The notes under the pieces are model-generated. The model saw only the letters and a program-made list of their open reading frames with translations. It did not search any database and was not told the origin of the DNA. Positions 42,782 through 54,332 of a stretch of 64,000 bases of DNA are shown here, one piece after another. The position numbers and the translations under genes were made by a program. The stretch is from Sapria himalayana (taxonomy: Eukaryota > Streptophyta > Magnoliopsida > Malpighiales > Rafflesiaceae): positions 695,171 to 759,170 of the forward strand of contig JAREIK010002618.1 of NCBI GenBank assembly GCA_029783825.1. The letters run 5' to 3'. How positions within the stretch are numbered: the stretch's first letter is position 1; each line of letters opens with the position of its first letter.

Positions 42782-42841
42782 ACTAGTGATAGTTAAATTC
42801 TAAATTGACTTCTGAAATCTCTTGTTCGAAATGTGATAGAT

Positions 42842-42878
42842 GAATTTCTACCCATCTCACCCTGATGGGTAGAAATTC
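42842..42878. other. Perfect 15-bp stem hairpin
   Basis: GAATTTCTACCCATC, a 7-base loop TCACCCT, then the exact reverse complement GATGGGTAGAAATTC. GTTCGAAATG just upstream is B-box-like, so it could be part of a SINE tail or a cruciform; function unknown. Confidence 0.8.
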
Positions 42879-42892
42879 TATAACTAACGATA

Positions 42893-43266
42893 TAGAGGTG
42901 TCAACTGAGCATGAACCGGGTAGCTTAGACATGACACGATTTAGTCGTATATGGTATGACATGACTTAGTTTAGAATCGTGCCCACGACATAGCTCAAAC
43001 TGTGTTGAGCTAATATTTCTGGTATAAGAGGTATGATATTGTATGACCCATCATGATGACTTATGTGAAATGATTTTGGCCATACTAGCCAAACAAGCTA
43101 GCCTGGAATGAATCATGCTAGCCCAAGCTAAACCTGAGTTAGCCTGGAACAAAGAATGAGGCTAGCCTGGTTAGCCCTGACCCGACTTTGTTTGACCCAG
43201 CATGATCAGGGCAAAAGACATGCCAATGGGCCATGCACGAATGATAAAACTCGTTTGGCATCTCTA
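42893..43266. mobile_element. Decayed hAT-like MITE, related to the 32504 element
   Basis: Left end TAGAGGTGTCAACTGAGC; reverse complement of right end TAGAGATGCCAAACGAGT (13 of 18 match). The interior repeats GCTAGCCTGG and AGCATGA words. The 8-bp flanks TAACGATA and ACCTAATG differ, so the target duplication is lost or the true ends differ. Confidence 0.65.
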
Positions 43267-45100
43267 ACCTAATGAACAATAACATAGTTTCAATAATATG
43301 AAATATATATCAACACAAGAACTTGACTGCCAAATCTTAAACTTTATTGCAAGTTGAAAAAAAAATCTAGAAATGTTATCATTAATGAATGACATAAAAA
43401 TGAAACCTAAACTACGTGAGCTTGTTTTTTTTTTAAACCTTCATCGAGTAGTTGTAGTTACCTCACCTCTAGTTATAATTATAGTTATCATAGTAAATCA
43501 CACATGAAAAAAATAAGTAAGTTGCACAAAAAACTCAGTTAGTATGCCCTACATTGAAATAGAAGAAAATATGTCTAATCATCCTATAAACACTCAAAAC
43601 AACATGCAATCAATTGACCAAGAACAAGAAAAAAAAAGAGAAATTTGTATTTATGGTGAAAGTGGCAGCGATGATCATTGATGATAATAGCAATAGAAAA
43701 TGGTATTTAGTGAAGACAATGTTGAAAGTAAAGTGAAAAAAAATATTATGTAATAATGATAAAAAATAAATAATATATTGCATATATTATGTGTGTATGT
43801 GTGTGTGTGTTTAAGAGCTCAATACTCAACTTATGTAGATGATCTCACATTGGAATGTTACTTTTTTGAACTCCAAAAAATGAGATTTGAAACAAACAAT
43901 GATGAATGTGACTTGTTATTAATAAAACTAAATTCTAGTACAGTGTATTTGAGAGCAAGGTACAATGTGTGTGGTACAGTGATTTTTTTAAGATAGCAAA
44001 CATGATTAGATTTTGATTGATCCCAAAAATTTGGAGCTATGTCATGCTGTGATGTGCTAGTTTTAGAGCAATTATGTGCCAGCACGGCTCTAAAAATATG
44101 TAGCCCAACATTGCAATGCTTTTGGTTGGGTCATGCAGGGTTGAGCCAAACCATGTCAGGCTAACCCAGTTCCTTCCAGGTTAGCTTAGGTTCAGTCCAG
44201 GCTAGCCTATTTGGCCAGTCAGACAAAAATTGACCTGCACATGATTTCAGATAAGAACATCTCAAACATATTTTTGTTGTTCAACATTGATGTTGGTATT
44301 CAATGTTGGTGATGACACAACATAACACGTGCATAGTTTATATTTTAGTATAGCTTTAATTTTTTTCTTAAAAATTACTAAAAATAAAAATTCGTAATTT
44401 AGTTTATATTTTCCTAATTTGACCACTAAAAACATAAATTTTCCTACACAAAGAATGAAATTTAGTAGTTTAGTTAATATACAAATTAGAAAATATATAA
44501 TAAAAAAAACATCCATATTTTTCATAATTGTAAAAAAAGTACACCAACATAAAAAATATTTATATTTTAGCACATTTAAAAACATAAAACCAAAAATAGA
44601 CTTACACACACACACACACACATAAATAATATACACATTTATATACACAAATACATGTTTATATAATATATGTTAAATGCATATAGTATACATGTTTGGC
44701 ATGTTTATTTAATGTATATAATATGCTTTAATTGCATATGCTATGCTTGTTAAACATATATAGTATACTTGTATACGTGTTTAATTTTCAACGTATATTC
44801 TACATGTAGAATACGTTCAAGCATACAATCACAATACATGTGTTTGTCATATACATATAACATATGATGCTAGGATAATATTATTTTAGGGTTAATATTT
44901 ATTGATACACAAAAAAAAAAATATTTTTTTTTATTTTTGTACCCTTTATTCTAAATATAAAAATTTTGACTATTTTTTATAAATATTTTATTAAAGTGTA
45001 TAAAGTCCACTAAAAATAAAATCATTATATATTCCAACATTAATTTATTGCCTCAGAAAATAATGACCAAAAGACATGATTAATTATTAAATATGTAATC
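43267..45100. other. Intergenic AT-rich DNA with a further relic of the same MITE family
   Basis: No gene is seen. Around 44040-44235 the words GGTTGAGCCAAACC, AGGCTAACCCAG and CCAGGCTAGCC match the interior of the 42893-43266 element, partly in inverted order. (TG)n lies at 43789-43808 and (CA)n at 44604-44622. Confidence 0.5.
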
Positions 45101-45621
45101 GATTTAGGTCACTTTGGAGCTGCAGCCCGAGATTAAATTATTAAAGGAGAAGAAATTACCAGCGAGAGTGTGTTGGGATCCACTTTCGACTGATCTCAAT
45201 GGATCCCAGTTCTCTCTCCACCTTTCTCTCTGTCTCCTCAGCTCTGCCTGATCCTCGTAAGCGAAAATGCGATTTGACCTAAAAAAAATGGGGGAGCACG
45301 AGTAAAGTAAGTCCCCCCCTCCCAAATTCACTCCGATCAGTCTGAAAATTTCAAGATTTTTAAGTAAAACTGTGCTCGAGATGCTCAACGAGCATGTCCG
45401 CAACCACTGCATTAAATAAAACCCTACGTCGTCGCAGCACATCGAATCTTCATTGGTCCACCTGTTCCTCGTCACCAAGGATCTTCGACGAGATTAACCA
45501 TCGAGAGAAATCTTTCGTCAATTTCTTGGTCTGCTCGATGATCAGAAAGCGTGGCGGAGTGTTCCTGCGGATTTGATTTTCGTCTCCATCGCCGCCCAGC
45601 AGACAGCTAAATAGTGGAGAC
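45101..45621 (+). promoter_or_regulatory. Promoter and 5' UTR region of the F-box/kelch gene
   Basis: Mixed composition starting about 500 bases before the exon 1 ATG. A 124-codon minus-strand frame across 45104-45478 has no family resemblance and I treat this as upstream regulatory DNA. Confidence 0.45.
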
Positions 45622-47591
45622 ATGTCTGATTCTCCGAGACGATACCGAATCCAAGCTCCACTGGTAAGATCTCTTCTTCCTTCTTCTCTGTTCGTTGTCC
45701 GATCTAATCACTTTCCCCCCCGCAATGTTCATGTCGCAAAACTCGTGATGAACACCGCGAGGAACAAACAAACAAGCAACAAATCGGAATCAGCAGAGTT
45801 TTGGAAGATTACGGAATCTAAGCTCCACTGCTGAGATCCGTTCTTCTCTGTTCGTCGTTCGATCTGATCACTTTTTCTCGGAAGCAGCAGCATCCGAGAA
45901 ATTACCGAATATAAGCTCCGCCGGTAAGATCCGTCTTCTCCGTTCGTCATCTGATCTAATCGCTTTTTTCCAGCAATGTTCATCTTGAAACAACGAGATG
46001 AACACTGCGAGGAGCAACTAAACAAGTGACGGATCAGACAGAACAGTGCTAGGAATTAGGGAATCCAAGAAAAGAACAAAGAAGCAAGCAGTGAAGTGGA
46101 AAGAACAGTTTCTAAAAAATAGGGAATATATGCAAGCTTCACTGTTAAGATCCGGTCTTCTCTGTGTTCGTTGACGCAGTTTATCGCAGTTTTTTTATTT
46201 TCCCTTCATTTTCTCGAATAACGCTCTTTTTAATTCGTTGCTTCTCGTTTGCTACTCGCAATGTTCGTCATTGCTATATCGATTGCTCGCGTCCTGTCAT
46301 CTGACACAGCAACACTGCGATGGTTATGCAGGTGGATTCGATATCGTGTTACTGTAAGGTGGACAATGGGTTGAAGACGGTGGCAGAGGCAAGGAAATTT
46401 GTGCCAGGATCGAAGTTATGTATCAGGCCAGATACGAATCCAAGTGCGCACAAGAGAAAAGGTTCTCGCAGAGAGAGAACAAGGATCCAGCCACCTCTAA
46501 TTCCTGGGCTTCCCGATGATCTCGCAATTGCGTGTCTGATACGAGTTCCTCGCATGGAGCACCGGAAGCTTCGCTTGGTGTGCAAGCGATGGTGTCGTCT
46601 TCTTGCAGGAAACTTCTTCTACTCTCTGAGACGGAGCATTGGCATGGCGGAGGAATGGGTTTATGTTATCAAAAGAGATGGAGATGGTAAGGCTTCGTGG
46701 AATGCCTTTGATCCAGTTTATCAGCAATGGCAGCCGCTCCCGCCGATACCTAAAGAGTATTCTGCTGCTCTTGGGTTCGGCTGTGCTGTTCTCAGCGGCT
46801 GCCATTTATACTTGTTTGGTGGCAAAGATCCTCTTAGAGGGTCGACCAGATGGGTCGTCTTCTACAGTGCTCGAACAAACAAATGGCACAGAGCACCCGA
46901 TATGCTCAGGAAGCGACATCTATTCGGTTCATGCGTCATCAACAACTGTTTGTACGTTGCCGGCGGAGAGTGTGAAGGAATTCAAAGAACGCTTCGATCG
47001 GCGGAGGTTTATGATCCTAACAAGAACAGGTGGGGGTTGGTCTCTGACATGAGCACGGCGATGGTGCCTTTCATCGGAGTCGTTTACGCCGGAAAATGGT
47101 TCCTGAAAGGCTTGGGGACTCGCCGTGAAGTCCTCAGCGAAAGCTACGATCCGGAGTCCAACACGTGGGCACCGATCCATGATGGCCTCGTTAATGGGTG
47201 GCGGAATCCGAGCGTTTCTCTTAACGGCCGGCTCTACGCACTGGACTGCCGCGATGGCTGCAAGCTCAGAGTCTATGACGAAGCCAATAGCTCTTGGAGC
47301 AAGTTCATCGACAGCAAGCTCCATTTTGGGAGCTCGCGTCATTTGGAGGCAGCCGCTCTGGTTCCTCTCAACGGCAAGCTCTGCATCGTGCGCAATAACA
47401 TGAGCATTAGTCTCGTCGACGTTTCTTCCCCGCCGAGCATCCCCGCAGGCAACAAAGGCGAGACTCGCGTGTGGGAGAACATAGCCGCCAGGGGTGGCTT
47501 GAAGACCATGGTCACTAACCTATGGTCCAGTATTGCCGGCCGAAGTGGTTCCAAAGGCCACATCGTCCATTGCCAGGTTCTTCAAGCATGA
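45622..47591 (+). CDS. SAGL1: F-box/kelch-repeat protein, SAGL1 (At1g55270) type, two coding exons
   Basis: Substrate receptor of an SCF ubiquitin ligase; in Arabidopsis this family member is linked to turnover of wax and phenylpropanoid enzymes (from memory). Exon 1 is 45622-45663 (14 codons, MSDSPRRYRIQAPL) with donor CTG/GTAAGA; exon 2 is 46332-47591 after acceptor TTATGCAG. The join is in phase 0 and gives 433 residues, against 434 in Arabidopsis as I recall. I prefer this start to the in-frame ATG at 46320 because IQAPLVDSISCYCKVD matches the family N-terminus, whereas MVMQ would be read from the intron 3' end. F-box at about 72-113 (PGLPDDLAIACLIRVP, LRLVCKRW). Kelch repeats span about 160-310 (LYLFGGKDPL, LYVAGGE, AEVYDPNKNRW). 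The conserved tail ends HIVHCQVLQA. No disabling mutations. Confidence 0.93.
45645..46175 (+). repeat. Exon 1 end plus splice-donor module repeated four times
   Basis: The exon 1/intron 1 boundary sequence (CGAATCCAAGCTCCACTG, then GTAAGATC and a TTCTTCTCTGTTCGT tail) recurs within intron 1. The copies have junctions at 45830/45831 (CACTG/CTGAGATCC), 45923/45924 (CGCCG/GTAAGATCC) and 46144/46145 (CACTG/TTAAGATCC). Copies 1 and 3 also share a GCAATGTTCATGTCG/GCAATGTTCATCTTG segment and GATGAACACYGCGAGGA. Only copies 1 and 3 keep a GT donor. Confidence 0.88.
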
Positions 47592-48272
47592 CGACTTCAC
47601 AAATTTTTCTTTATACACGAAAAGTTCTTACTTACACCTTGTGCGCATACACATCCTTAGGTTATTTCTGGCACTCTGGTGTAGGTAAGAATTTTTTGTT
47701 CTATCTCCATCATGATCACAAGATCATAATTCTCTTCTACTTTGCTAATGTTTGGATTTTGATTATGGTATTATGTTTTTGTTATTTATTTTCAAATCTG
47801 ATGTGGCCCTGCGTTAGTTCCTGTTTCAGAACCAGCGCCATCTCTGTGACGTCATTTGAGAGTCACCATCTGACATGGATATATCTATATCTCAACATGC
47901 AGATATTTATACATATGCACTGCATTACCTACACACAGTCACTACAATATGAGCCACAAATTTTCTTAAATTGAGCTCTTGAAGAATTATTCTAATTGAA
48001 ACTAAGCCATTAATTATTCTTAGATTAATGGCTGATTACTAAAGAACATTGAGGATGATGAGGATTTGTTTGGAACAACTAACAACGTTTTCTGATTGTC
48101 AAGAGATGAACAAGGCGACTAACACGCTAAAAAATTTGCCAAAGACTTGATTAATTATATCACATAAACACACATTCAAGCTGCTAATGTTGTGTAGAAT
48201 AACTTGTTAAAAAAATGGGGAAGAACCTGGAAGCATAAAAACTTCTCTTCCTCCAACTCAGCAGCAGGATCA
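47592..48272. other. Intergenic region between the F-box gene and the DUF538 locus
   Basis: Contains the 3' UTR of the F-box gene (plus strand) and probably the 3' end of the DUF538 transcript (minus strand). No further coding sequence is recognised. Confidence 0.5.
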
Positions 48273-48635
48273 TCATCGCTTGGCCGGAGATAATTCGGTA
48301 GCCAAGATCCAAGCATCATCAATTAGCACCTGAGAGGAATAATTTAACAGGAAACTGAGACTAAGATTTTGGTAATTGATTTCATCAAGATAACTCGAAT
48401 CCACCGAATTGATACACCGAGAGAATAATTTAACGAGATTTGCAGAGAACGATGGAGATGAGTAAGATGAGCTATGACTCGTGAAAGGAAGGAAACACAA
48501 ACTGGAATCGCATCACCGAGAATCTATCAGGTTAGACGCACAGCACACCATCCAATTTTGTGTTGCTGCGTCTCCTAACATGCGTTGTTTGAATCAAACC
48601 CTAGGTGGCGACTTGTGAGCAACAACATGATTACC

Positions 48636-49139
48636 TCAGAGCCACCATTGAAGAACTCCAAAGCCGTGCGATCCAGACTCTCCATTATTGCATGAATGAA
48701 CAGTCCGGAACTGACTGGAGGCAAGCTTCTTCTCGACGACCCCTACCTGGAAGTAAATCCAATTAGTCGGCGGAAGATCTACCTTGATCTCGTTGATATT
48801 CAGCCAGAAGAACAATCTGCGCACGCGGATCCCTTTCAGATCAGTGATCGATCCCCGACTAAGCTTGCCGGTGATGATTTTGTCGTAGAAGACTGAATAC
48901 TCGAACTGAACGCAACACGTACGGTTTAGATACACGGAGAACGTGCCGTCCTTTGTGTGAGTGTAATTACTGACGCAATCTGGTAAGAGTCCGCTCGGAA
49001 GGCTGTGTTGTTGTAGGATTTCATAGACAGATTGAGAGCGGTGACCGGAGATGGATACACAGTTTATCAAAGTGAGGAGAAAGGACAGCGTCGTCGGGGA
49101 CAGGAAATGGATCTTCAGCTTCTTCTCCCTAGATTCCAT
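48636..49139 (-). CDS. DUF538 domain secretory protein
   Basis: A plant protein of the DUF538 family (167 residues, single exon), whose biochemical role is not settled. A hydrophobic N-terminal segment (about residues 13-33, TTLSFLLTLINCVSIS) looks like a signal peptide, so it probably enters the secretory pathway. The domain follows: VYEILQQHSLPSGLLPD (about 38-54), YDKIITGKLSRGSI (about 84-97), LFFWLNINEIKVD (about 108-120) and a YFQVGVVEKKLASSQF end (about 128-143). Length and motif order are typical. A TATA box lies about 140 bp upstream. The last ~25 codons after HSC are not conserved in the family as far as I recall, so the native C-terminus could be reached by splicing. Confidence 0.88.
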   Translation of the reverse strand: MESREKKLKIHFLSPTTLSFLLTLINCVSISGHRSQSVYEILQQHSLPSGLLPDCVSNYTHTKDGTFSVYLNRTCCVQFEYSVFYDKIITGKLSRGSITDLKGIRVRRLFFWLNINEIKVDLPPTNWIYFQVGVVEKKLASSQFRTVHSCNNGESGSHGFGVLQWWL

Positions 49140-49279
49140 GCTGAATGCTCAGTGGAATCTCTCCGAATCGAGAGGGTTATGTTTATCTTTCTTCGTCAGA
49201 GAGACCAGAGAGCAGACCCCCAGCCACCGTAACTTTGACCGTCCAAGTGTCTTCCGTCAGGTCCTGATTTTAATTCCAA

Positions 49280-49287
49280 TATTTATA
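49280..49287 (-). promoter_or_regulatory. TATA box of the DUF538 gene
   Basis: TATAAATA on the minus strand, about 140 bases upstream of the DUF538 ATG, a normal distance for a plant gene with a ~110-base 5' UTR. Confidence 0.55.
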
Positions 49288-49689
49288 ACCTCTTCTATAA
49301 AATTATCTTCAATATATTTAAGTTAGGTATATTTGTGTTTTACGCTCTTACTTTTTCTGCATAAAAAATAAAGTAATTAAAACAAATTAACTATATTTTT
49401 CAAAATTAAAAAAAAAATACAATAAACTCAAAAAATTTCAAGTTTTTATACACAAAATTCCATAAAACTGATTTAATCCCTAAAATATTTTAAAAAAAAT
49501 TTAAAATCTCAATTTTTAAATTACGAAATCTGTTTTCATATTCAGAAACCATTTCTTCAAAATAGGAAATACTTTTTTTTTACTAAAATATGTATTTATC
49601 TAATCATACTGAGATTGTGATTTGGACTCTGGCTTTTTATCTACAGAATACTTGCAACCATTTGATCACAAGTAACAATTTATCTATTT

Positions 49690-49776
49690 TGTGATAAATA
49701 TAGATAAATATATAATATATAATATATAATTATATATGTATAAATATATAAACATCTGTACATAGAAAATATAAAC

Positions 49777-49814
<38 letters not shown>

Positions 49815-49952
49815 ATGTATATGTATATATATATATATATGTAGGTATGTATACACACATATATATAAACATATAAATATATATATACTTACATATATAT
49901 ACATACATACATATAATTATATATATATATATATTTACACACACAAACACAA

Positions 49953-49990
<38 letters not shown>

Positions 49991-50012
49991 GTATGTATGT
50001 ATGTATAATATT
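49690..50012. repeat. TA/CA/TG compound microsatellite cluster
   Basis: Runs of TATATA, (TG)n at 49798-49814, CATACATACATA and (CA)n at 49954-49979 abut the left LTR of the copia element. The same kind of cluster abuts the right LTR (54353-54670). Confidence 0.85.
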
Positions 50013-50020
50013 ATATTTAT

Positions 50021-50238
50021 TGTAACAGTAGGATTGGGTGAAACTCACCTAGCCTACATTGAAAATTTCTTTGGGATTTTTAGTTTTTTATTCTATAAAA
50101 GGAGGTTTTCCCTCATTTAAAATTCATCTCAAATCTCAATTCCTCTTTTATTTATATTTTGTTTATTATTTGTTTATTTTATTGTCTTAAGATTAAATTT
50201 TATATTTTCAAATTATTATTGTGAGTTTTAATTTTATA
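50021..50238 (+). repeat. Left LTR of the copia element
   Basis: Contains TATAAAAGG at 50094-50102 (LTR promoter TATA box) and ends TTTTAATTTTATA. The canonical TG...CA termini have eroded. Confidence 0.85.
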
Positions 50239-50394
50239 TTAGTGGTATCAAAGGTGAGGTTAGTAATTTTTGTTGTAAAGAGGGATGTTATTTTTAAGAG
50301 GGTATTGCACTTATCAACTTAATTGGGAACTCTTTTGGTGTGTTAATATAAATAGTTATTATTATTATTCTCGGTTACTATTTACTATAAAAGT

Positions 50395-53300
50395 GAAATA
50401 AATTACAGTAATATTTGAAATAGAAAAATTCAATGGGAGTAATTTTTCATTATGAAATATAGAAATTAAGAAAATTTTGAGGAAAGATAATTAATTAGAT
50501 GCAATTAGAAAAAGGTCTACCAAGATTCCTAAATACAAGTAGAATGAGATGGATGATAATGTGATTGATGATCTGAATCTAGCAATAGCCGATGGAGTAT
50601 TGTCGAGTGTGCCTAAAAAAAAATACAGCAAAAGAAATTTGGGATACTCTCACAAGATTATACAAGACAGAGTTAATTCACAATAATATCTTAAAAAAAA
50701 CATTACACTATAAATGATGGAATCTATTACGGTAACTACTCATATCAACACTTTGAATACTTTATTTTCTCAACTCACTACGTTGGGTCAAAAAATAGAA
50801 TAAGTTGAATGTGCTAAGATTTTAATTCAAAGTTTATCTGATTTGTATTATCAATTCGTCATCAATCTTATGTATGGTATTCTGATAGACAGTCTAATCT
50901 TCAATGATATTATCTTTGTCATCTTAGAAGAAGAAAGTAGACACAATAATAATGTGGATAGATATGTAAATGCATAACAAGTAGATGTCTTGACGGTGAT
51001 ATGAGAGCGATAAATGGAGCGTGGCTTCAATGAGAGTCAGAATTATGGTAGATCAGAATCAAGAAGTAAGTAAAATATTAAGTGCTACAACTATAACAAA
51101 AAAGGACATTTAAAAAGAGATAATTGGTTTAAGAAAAAGAGTGGGGATGATGAGTTATCAAATACTCAAGGAAATGTTGCAAGTATCAATGTAGATGATA
51201 ATATCTTATATAGTAAGGTGACAACAACAGTTGAAAGCAGAAAGCAGTTTGGTAATGTATGATTGTTTGACTTAGGAGCTACATGACATATGACATCCCA
51301 GAGAGATCAGTTTCACAAATTTGAACTAATCTCAAGAGGTTCTATGCACATTGGTGATGATCATATTTTGAAGATTGTTGGTATTGGTACTATCAAAATA
51401 AATAAGTTTGATTGTTGGTATTGATACTATCAAAATAAATAAGTTTGATAGTATGATTCATACCATTTAAGAGTTATGATATGTGATGGACTTGAAGAAA
51501 AATATATTATCTTAGATGTAAAATCTAAGACTAAGAATGAGATGATAAAGATCATGATAAAGATAAAGATTGAGAGAGATATACTTGTGGTCATGAAAGT
51601 AGAAAAGATCATGATAAATTTATTCATGCTTAAAAGAGAAACAATATAGAAAACCAATACATGTGTCGTATCATTTAGCAAAAGAGAAGAATCAATGATG
51701 ATGTGACATCTCAAACTAGGCTAAGCCTCATGTCATAACAAGGTTTGAAGATTCTCTCAAACTCAAATCAGTATATTTACCTTTTTGTGAGAATTTTATT
51801 ACAAGGAGAATAGATTGATATTTAGTAGATCAATTATAAGAAATAAATGCATTATAGACTTGATACATTATGATATATGGGAATCACTGGAAATATTTCA
51901 AGGAGAAGCAAAATATTTTGTATCTTTCTTTGATGATTACTCAAGGAGATGTTGGGTATATCCAATATAAAAGTTAGATGTGTTTCTAATTTTTAAAGAC
52001 TTCAAAGTATGGGTGGAACTTGAATTTGAGAAAATAATTAAGTGTTTACGAACATATAATGATTAAGTGTTTGTGGACTGGTAAGCTAGTAGACTACTTT
52101 ATTTTATACTTATTTGGATATCCTGCATATGTGATGTACAACACCCAAGAAAGGACAAAGTTTGATCTAAAATCTAGAAAGTATATATTTTTAGGATATA
52201 CTGAAGGAGGGAAGACATATCACCTGTAAGAGCTCATTATCCACAATGTAATTATCAGTAGAGATGTAATCTTTGTAGAAAAATAACTACCAAGAATTGA
52301 TGATAATTATATCACATTAAAAGAAATTTCAAAAACTACCACTATGCAAGTAGAAAATAATCAGAGAAAAGATGTTTCAATATTAACATAGGAAGAACTA
52401 GAGCACAAAGCACAAGAGAAAGTCAAGTGTGAGGCTCAAAAAATTAGTTGGCCAATGCTTGAGAGAAGGCTGCCAACTTGGCACTCAGAAGATAAATTTT
52501 CTTAGGGTATGTTATGGAGAGTAATATTGTAAATTTTCTTCTAACAAAAGATAAAAAACCTTCAACATTTCACGAAGCTTTAAATAGTTCAGATGCATCT
52601 TTGTAGATGATAGTAATGGAGGAAGAAATTGAAGTTCTATACAAGAACAAGACTTGGAAGCTAGTATCGTTACCACTAGGAATAAAATTCATTGGAAACA
52701 AATGAGTTTATAAGATAAAGTAGGATAATAATGTTAAAGTAGAATGGTATCGTGCAATATTGGTGGTAAAGGGATATGCTCAGAAAGAAGACATCTACTT
52801 TAATGAGATTTTTCTTCCAGTAGTTTGTCTTACAACAATTAGAGTATTAATGACTCTATGTACTACATTTCTTCATGGAGAAATTAAAGATAAAATTTAT
52901 ATGTTTCAACTAGAAGTATTTGTTGAAATTGGTAAGGAAAATTTGGTTTGTAAGTTAAAAAAAATCTCTATACAATCTAAAATAAGCACCGAGGTGCTGG
53001 TATAAGAGATTTGATTCCTTCATCATTAGCATTGAGTATAATAGACTCAGTTTAAACTATTGTACATACTATAAGAGGTTTGAGGAAAATGATTTCATAA
53101 TTTTATTATTATACATATATGACATTGGTAGCAAGCCCAATCAAACGTTGAATCTAATAATTGAAGGTACAATTGGCTAGGAAGTTTAATATGAAGTACT
53201 TGAGAATAGCAATATTCTAGAGGATTTAGATTTATTGAGACAAAAATAATAGGAAGATTTGGTTTTCTAAAGAAAATTATTTTAGCAAGATTTTGTTGCG

Positions 53301-54060
53301 CTTCAACATGTATGGTAGTAAACTAATTTCAATCTCTCTTCCTGTTAATTTCAAATTATCTTCAAATATGTATCCTAGCTCTGAATAAAAGAGAAGGAAG
53401 ATATCTTGAGTATCATATGCATCAGTAGTGAGAAGTTTAATGTATACAATAATTTGTATAAGATCAAATATTGCACAAATAGTAGGAGTAATTAGTTGAT
53501 TAATGAAAAATCTGGGCATAAAATATCATAGTACTATGAAGAAGATTTTTAGAGATATTAAAGGAATCTCAAATACTGCATTATGTTATGGATGTTCAGA
53601 TCTTATTGTTAGAGACTGTATTGATGTAGACTACGCTGGAGATATTCATAATAGAAAGTCTACCATGGGCTATACTTATACTCTTGCTGGAAGAGCTATA
53701 AGTTGGGTTTCAAAGTTATACTCTATTATATTTATTTCTACGATAAAAGCAGAGTATGTTGTAGCTACATAAGCTAGTAAAGAGGCAATCTATTTATAGA
53801 TGCTAATGTAAAAGCTTGGACATAAATAAAATAATTTACTTTATTTTGTGATAGTCAGAGTGCCTCACACTTAACAAGAAATCCAATATTTTACTCAAAG
53901 ATAAAATATATCCGAGTACAATATTATTTTGTAAAAGAAAAAGTTGAAGAACAAAGTGTGGATATGCAAAAGATTCACACTGATAAAAATATAGTTGATG
54001 TTTTGACCAAATTGATCAATACTGACAAGGTTGAATGTTGTAAAATTTCATGTGGTTTAG
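50395..54060 (+). pseudogene. Copia gag-pol relic
   Basis: Readable through stops and frameshifts. Gag starts near 50427 (EKFNGSNFSL). The CCHC knuckle near 51080-51125 reads KCYNYNKKGHLKRDNW, with two of its Cys replaced. The GAT-HMTSQRDQFHKF protease/linker region near 51275-51320 has TGA for Trp. The RT start (MEEEIEVLYKNKTWKL) lies near 52615-52665. WYRAILVVKGYAQKEDIYF lies near 52745-52802. The YVDD box is degraded to YIYD near 53110. The RNase H region (YAGDIHNRKSTMGYTYTL) lies near 53633-53688. Not functional. Confidence 0.88.
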
Positions 54061-54115
54061 CAAGAATGTAAGCAAGCATAGACAAGTGAAAAAATTATTT
54101 TTCAAGTGGGAGAAT

Positions 54116-54332
54116 ATAATGGCATGGTTAAGTGAAACTCACCTAGCACACATCGAAAATCCCTTTGGGATTTTCGATTTTTTATTCTATAAAAGGAGGT
54201 TTCCTCTCCTTTGAAATTCATTCCAAATCTCAATTCTTTTTTTATTTGTATTTTGTTTATTGTTTGTTTATTTTATTGTCTTTAGATTGAATTTTCTATT
54301 TTCAAATTATTGTTGCGGCTTTTAATTTTATA
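54116..54332 (+). repeat. Right LTR of the copia element
   Basis: Aligned with the left LTR from TGAAACTCACCTAGC to CTTTTAATTTTATA. TATA box TATAAAAGG at 54188-54196. Confidence 0.85.

Larger units (their letters stand above)
50021..54332 (+). mobile_element. Ty1/copia LTR retrotransposon, 4.3 kb, decayed
   Basis: Two direct LTRs of ~217 bp (50021-50238 and about 54116-54332) bracket the element. A primer-binding site TGGTATCAAAGG (50243-50254, initiator tRNA-Met type) follows the left LTR, and a purine tract AAGTGGGAGA (54104-54113) precedes the right one. The coding order gag, integrase, reverse transcriptase, RNase H is readable in pieces. By my count by eye the LTRs differ at about 25 of ~205 aligned positions, so the insertion is old. 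Flanks are too AT-repetitive to identify a target duplication. Confidence 0.92.

Noticed and set aside
45104..45478. 124-codon minus-strand frame upstream of the F-box gene
   Set aside because: No recognisable family and it lies in the likely promoter/5' UTR of the plus-strand gene.
46320..46331. MVMQ as the start of the F-box/kelch protein
   Set aside because: These bases look like the 3' end of intron 1 (TTATGCAG acceptor), and the upstream 42-nt exon restores the family N-terminus.
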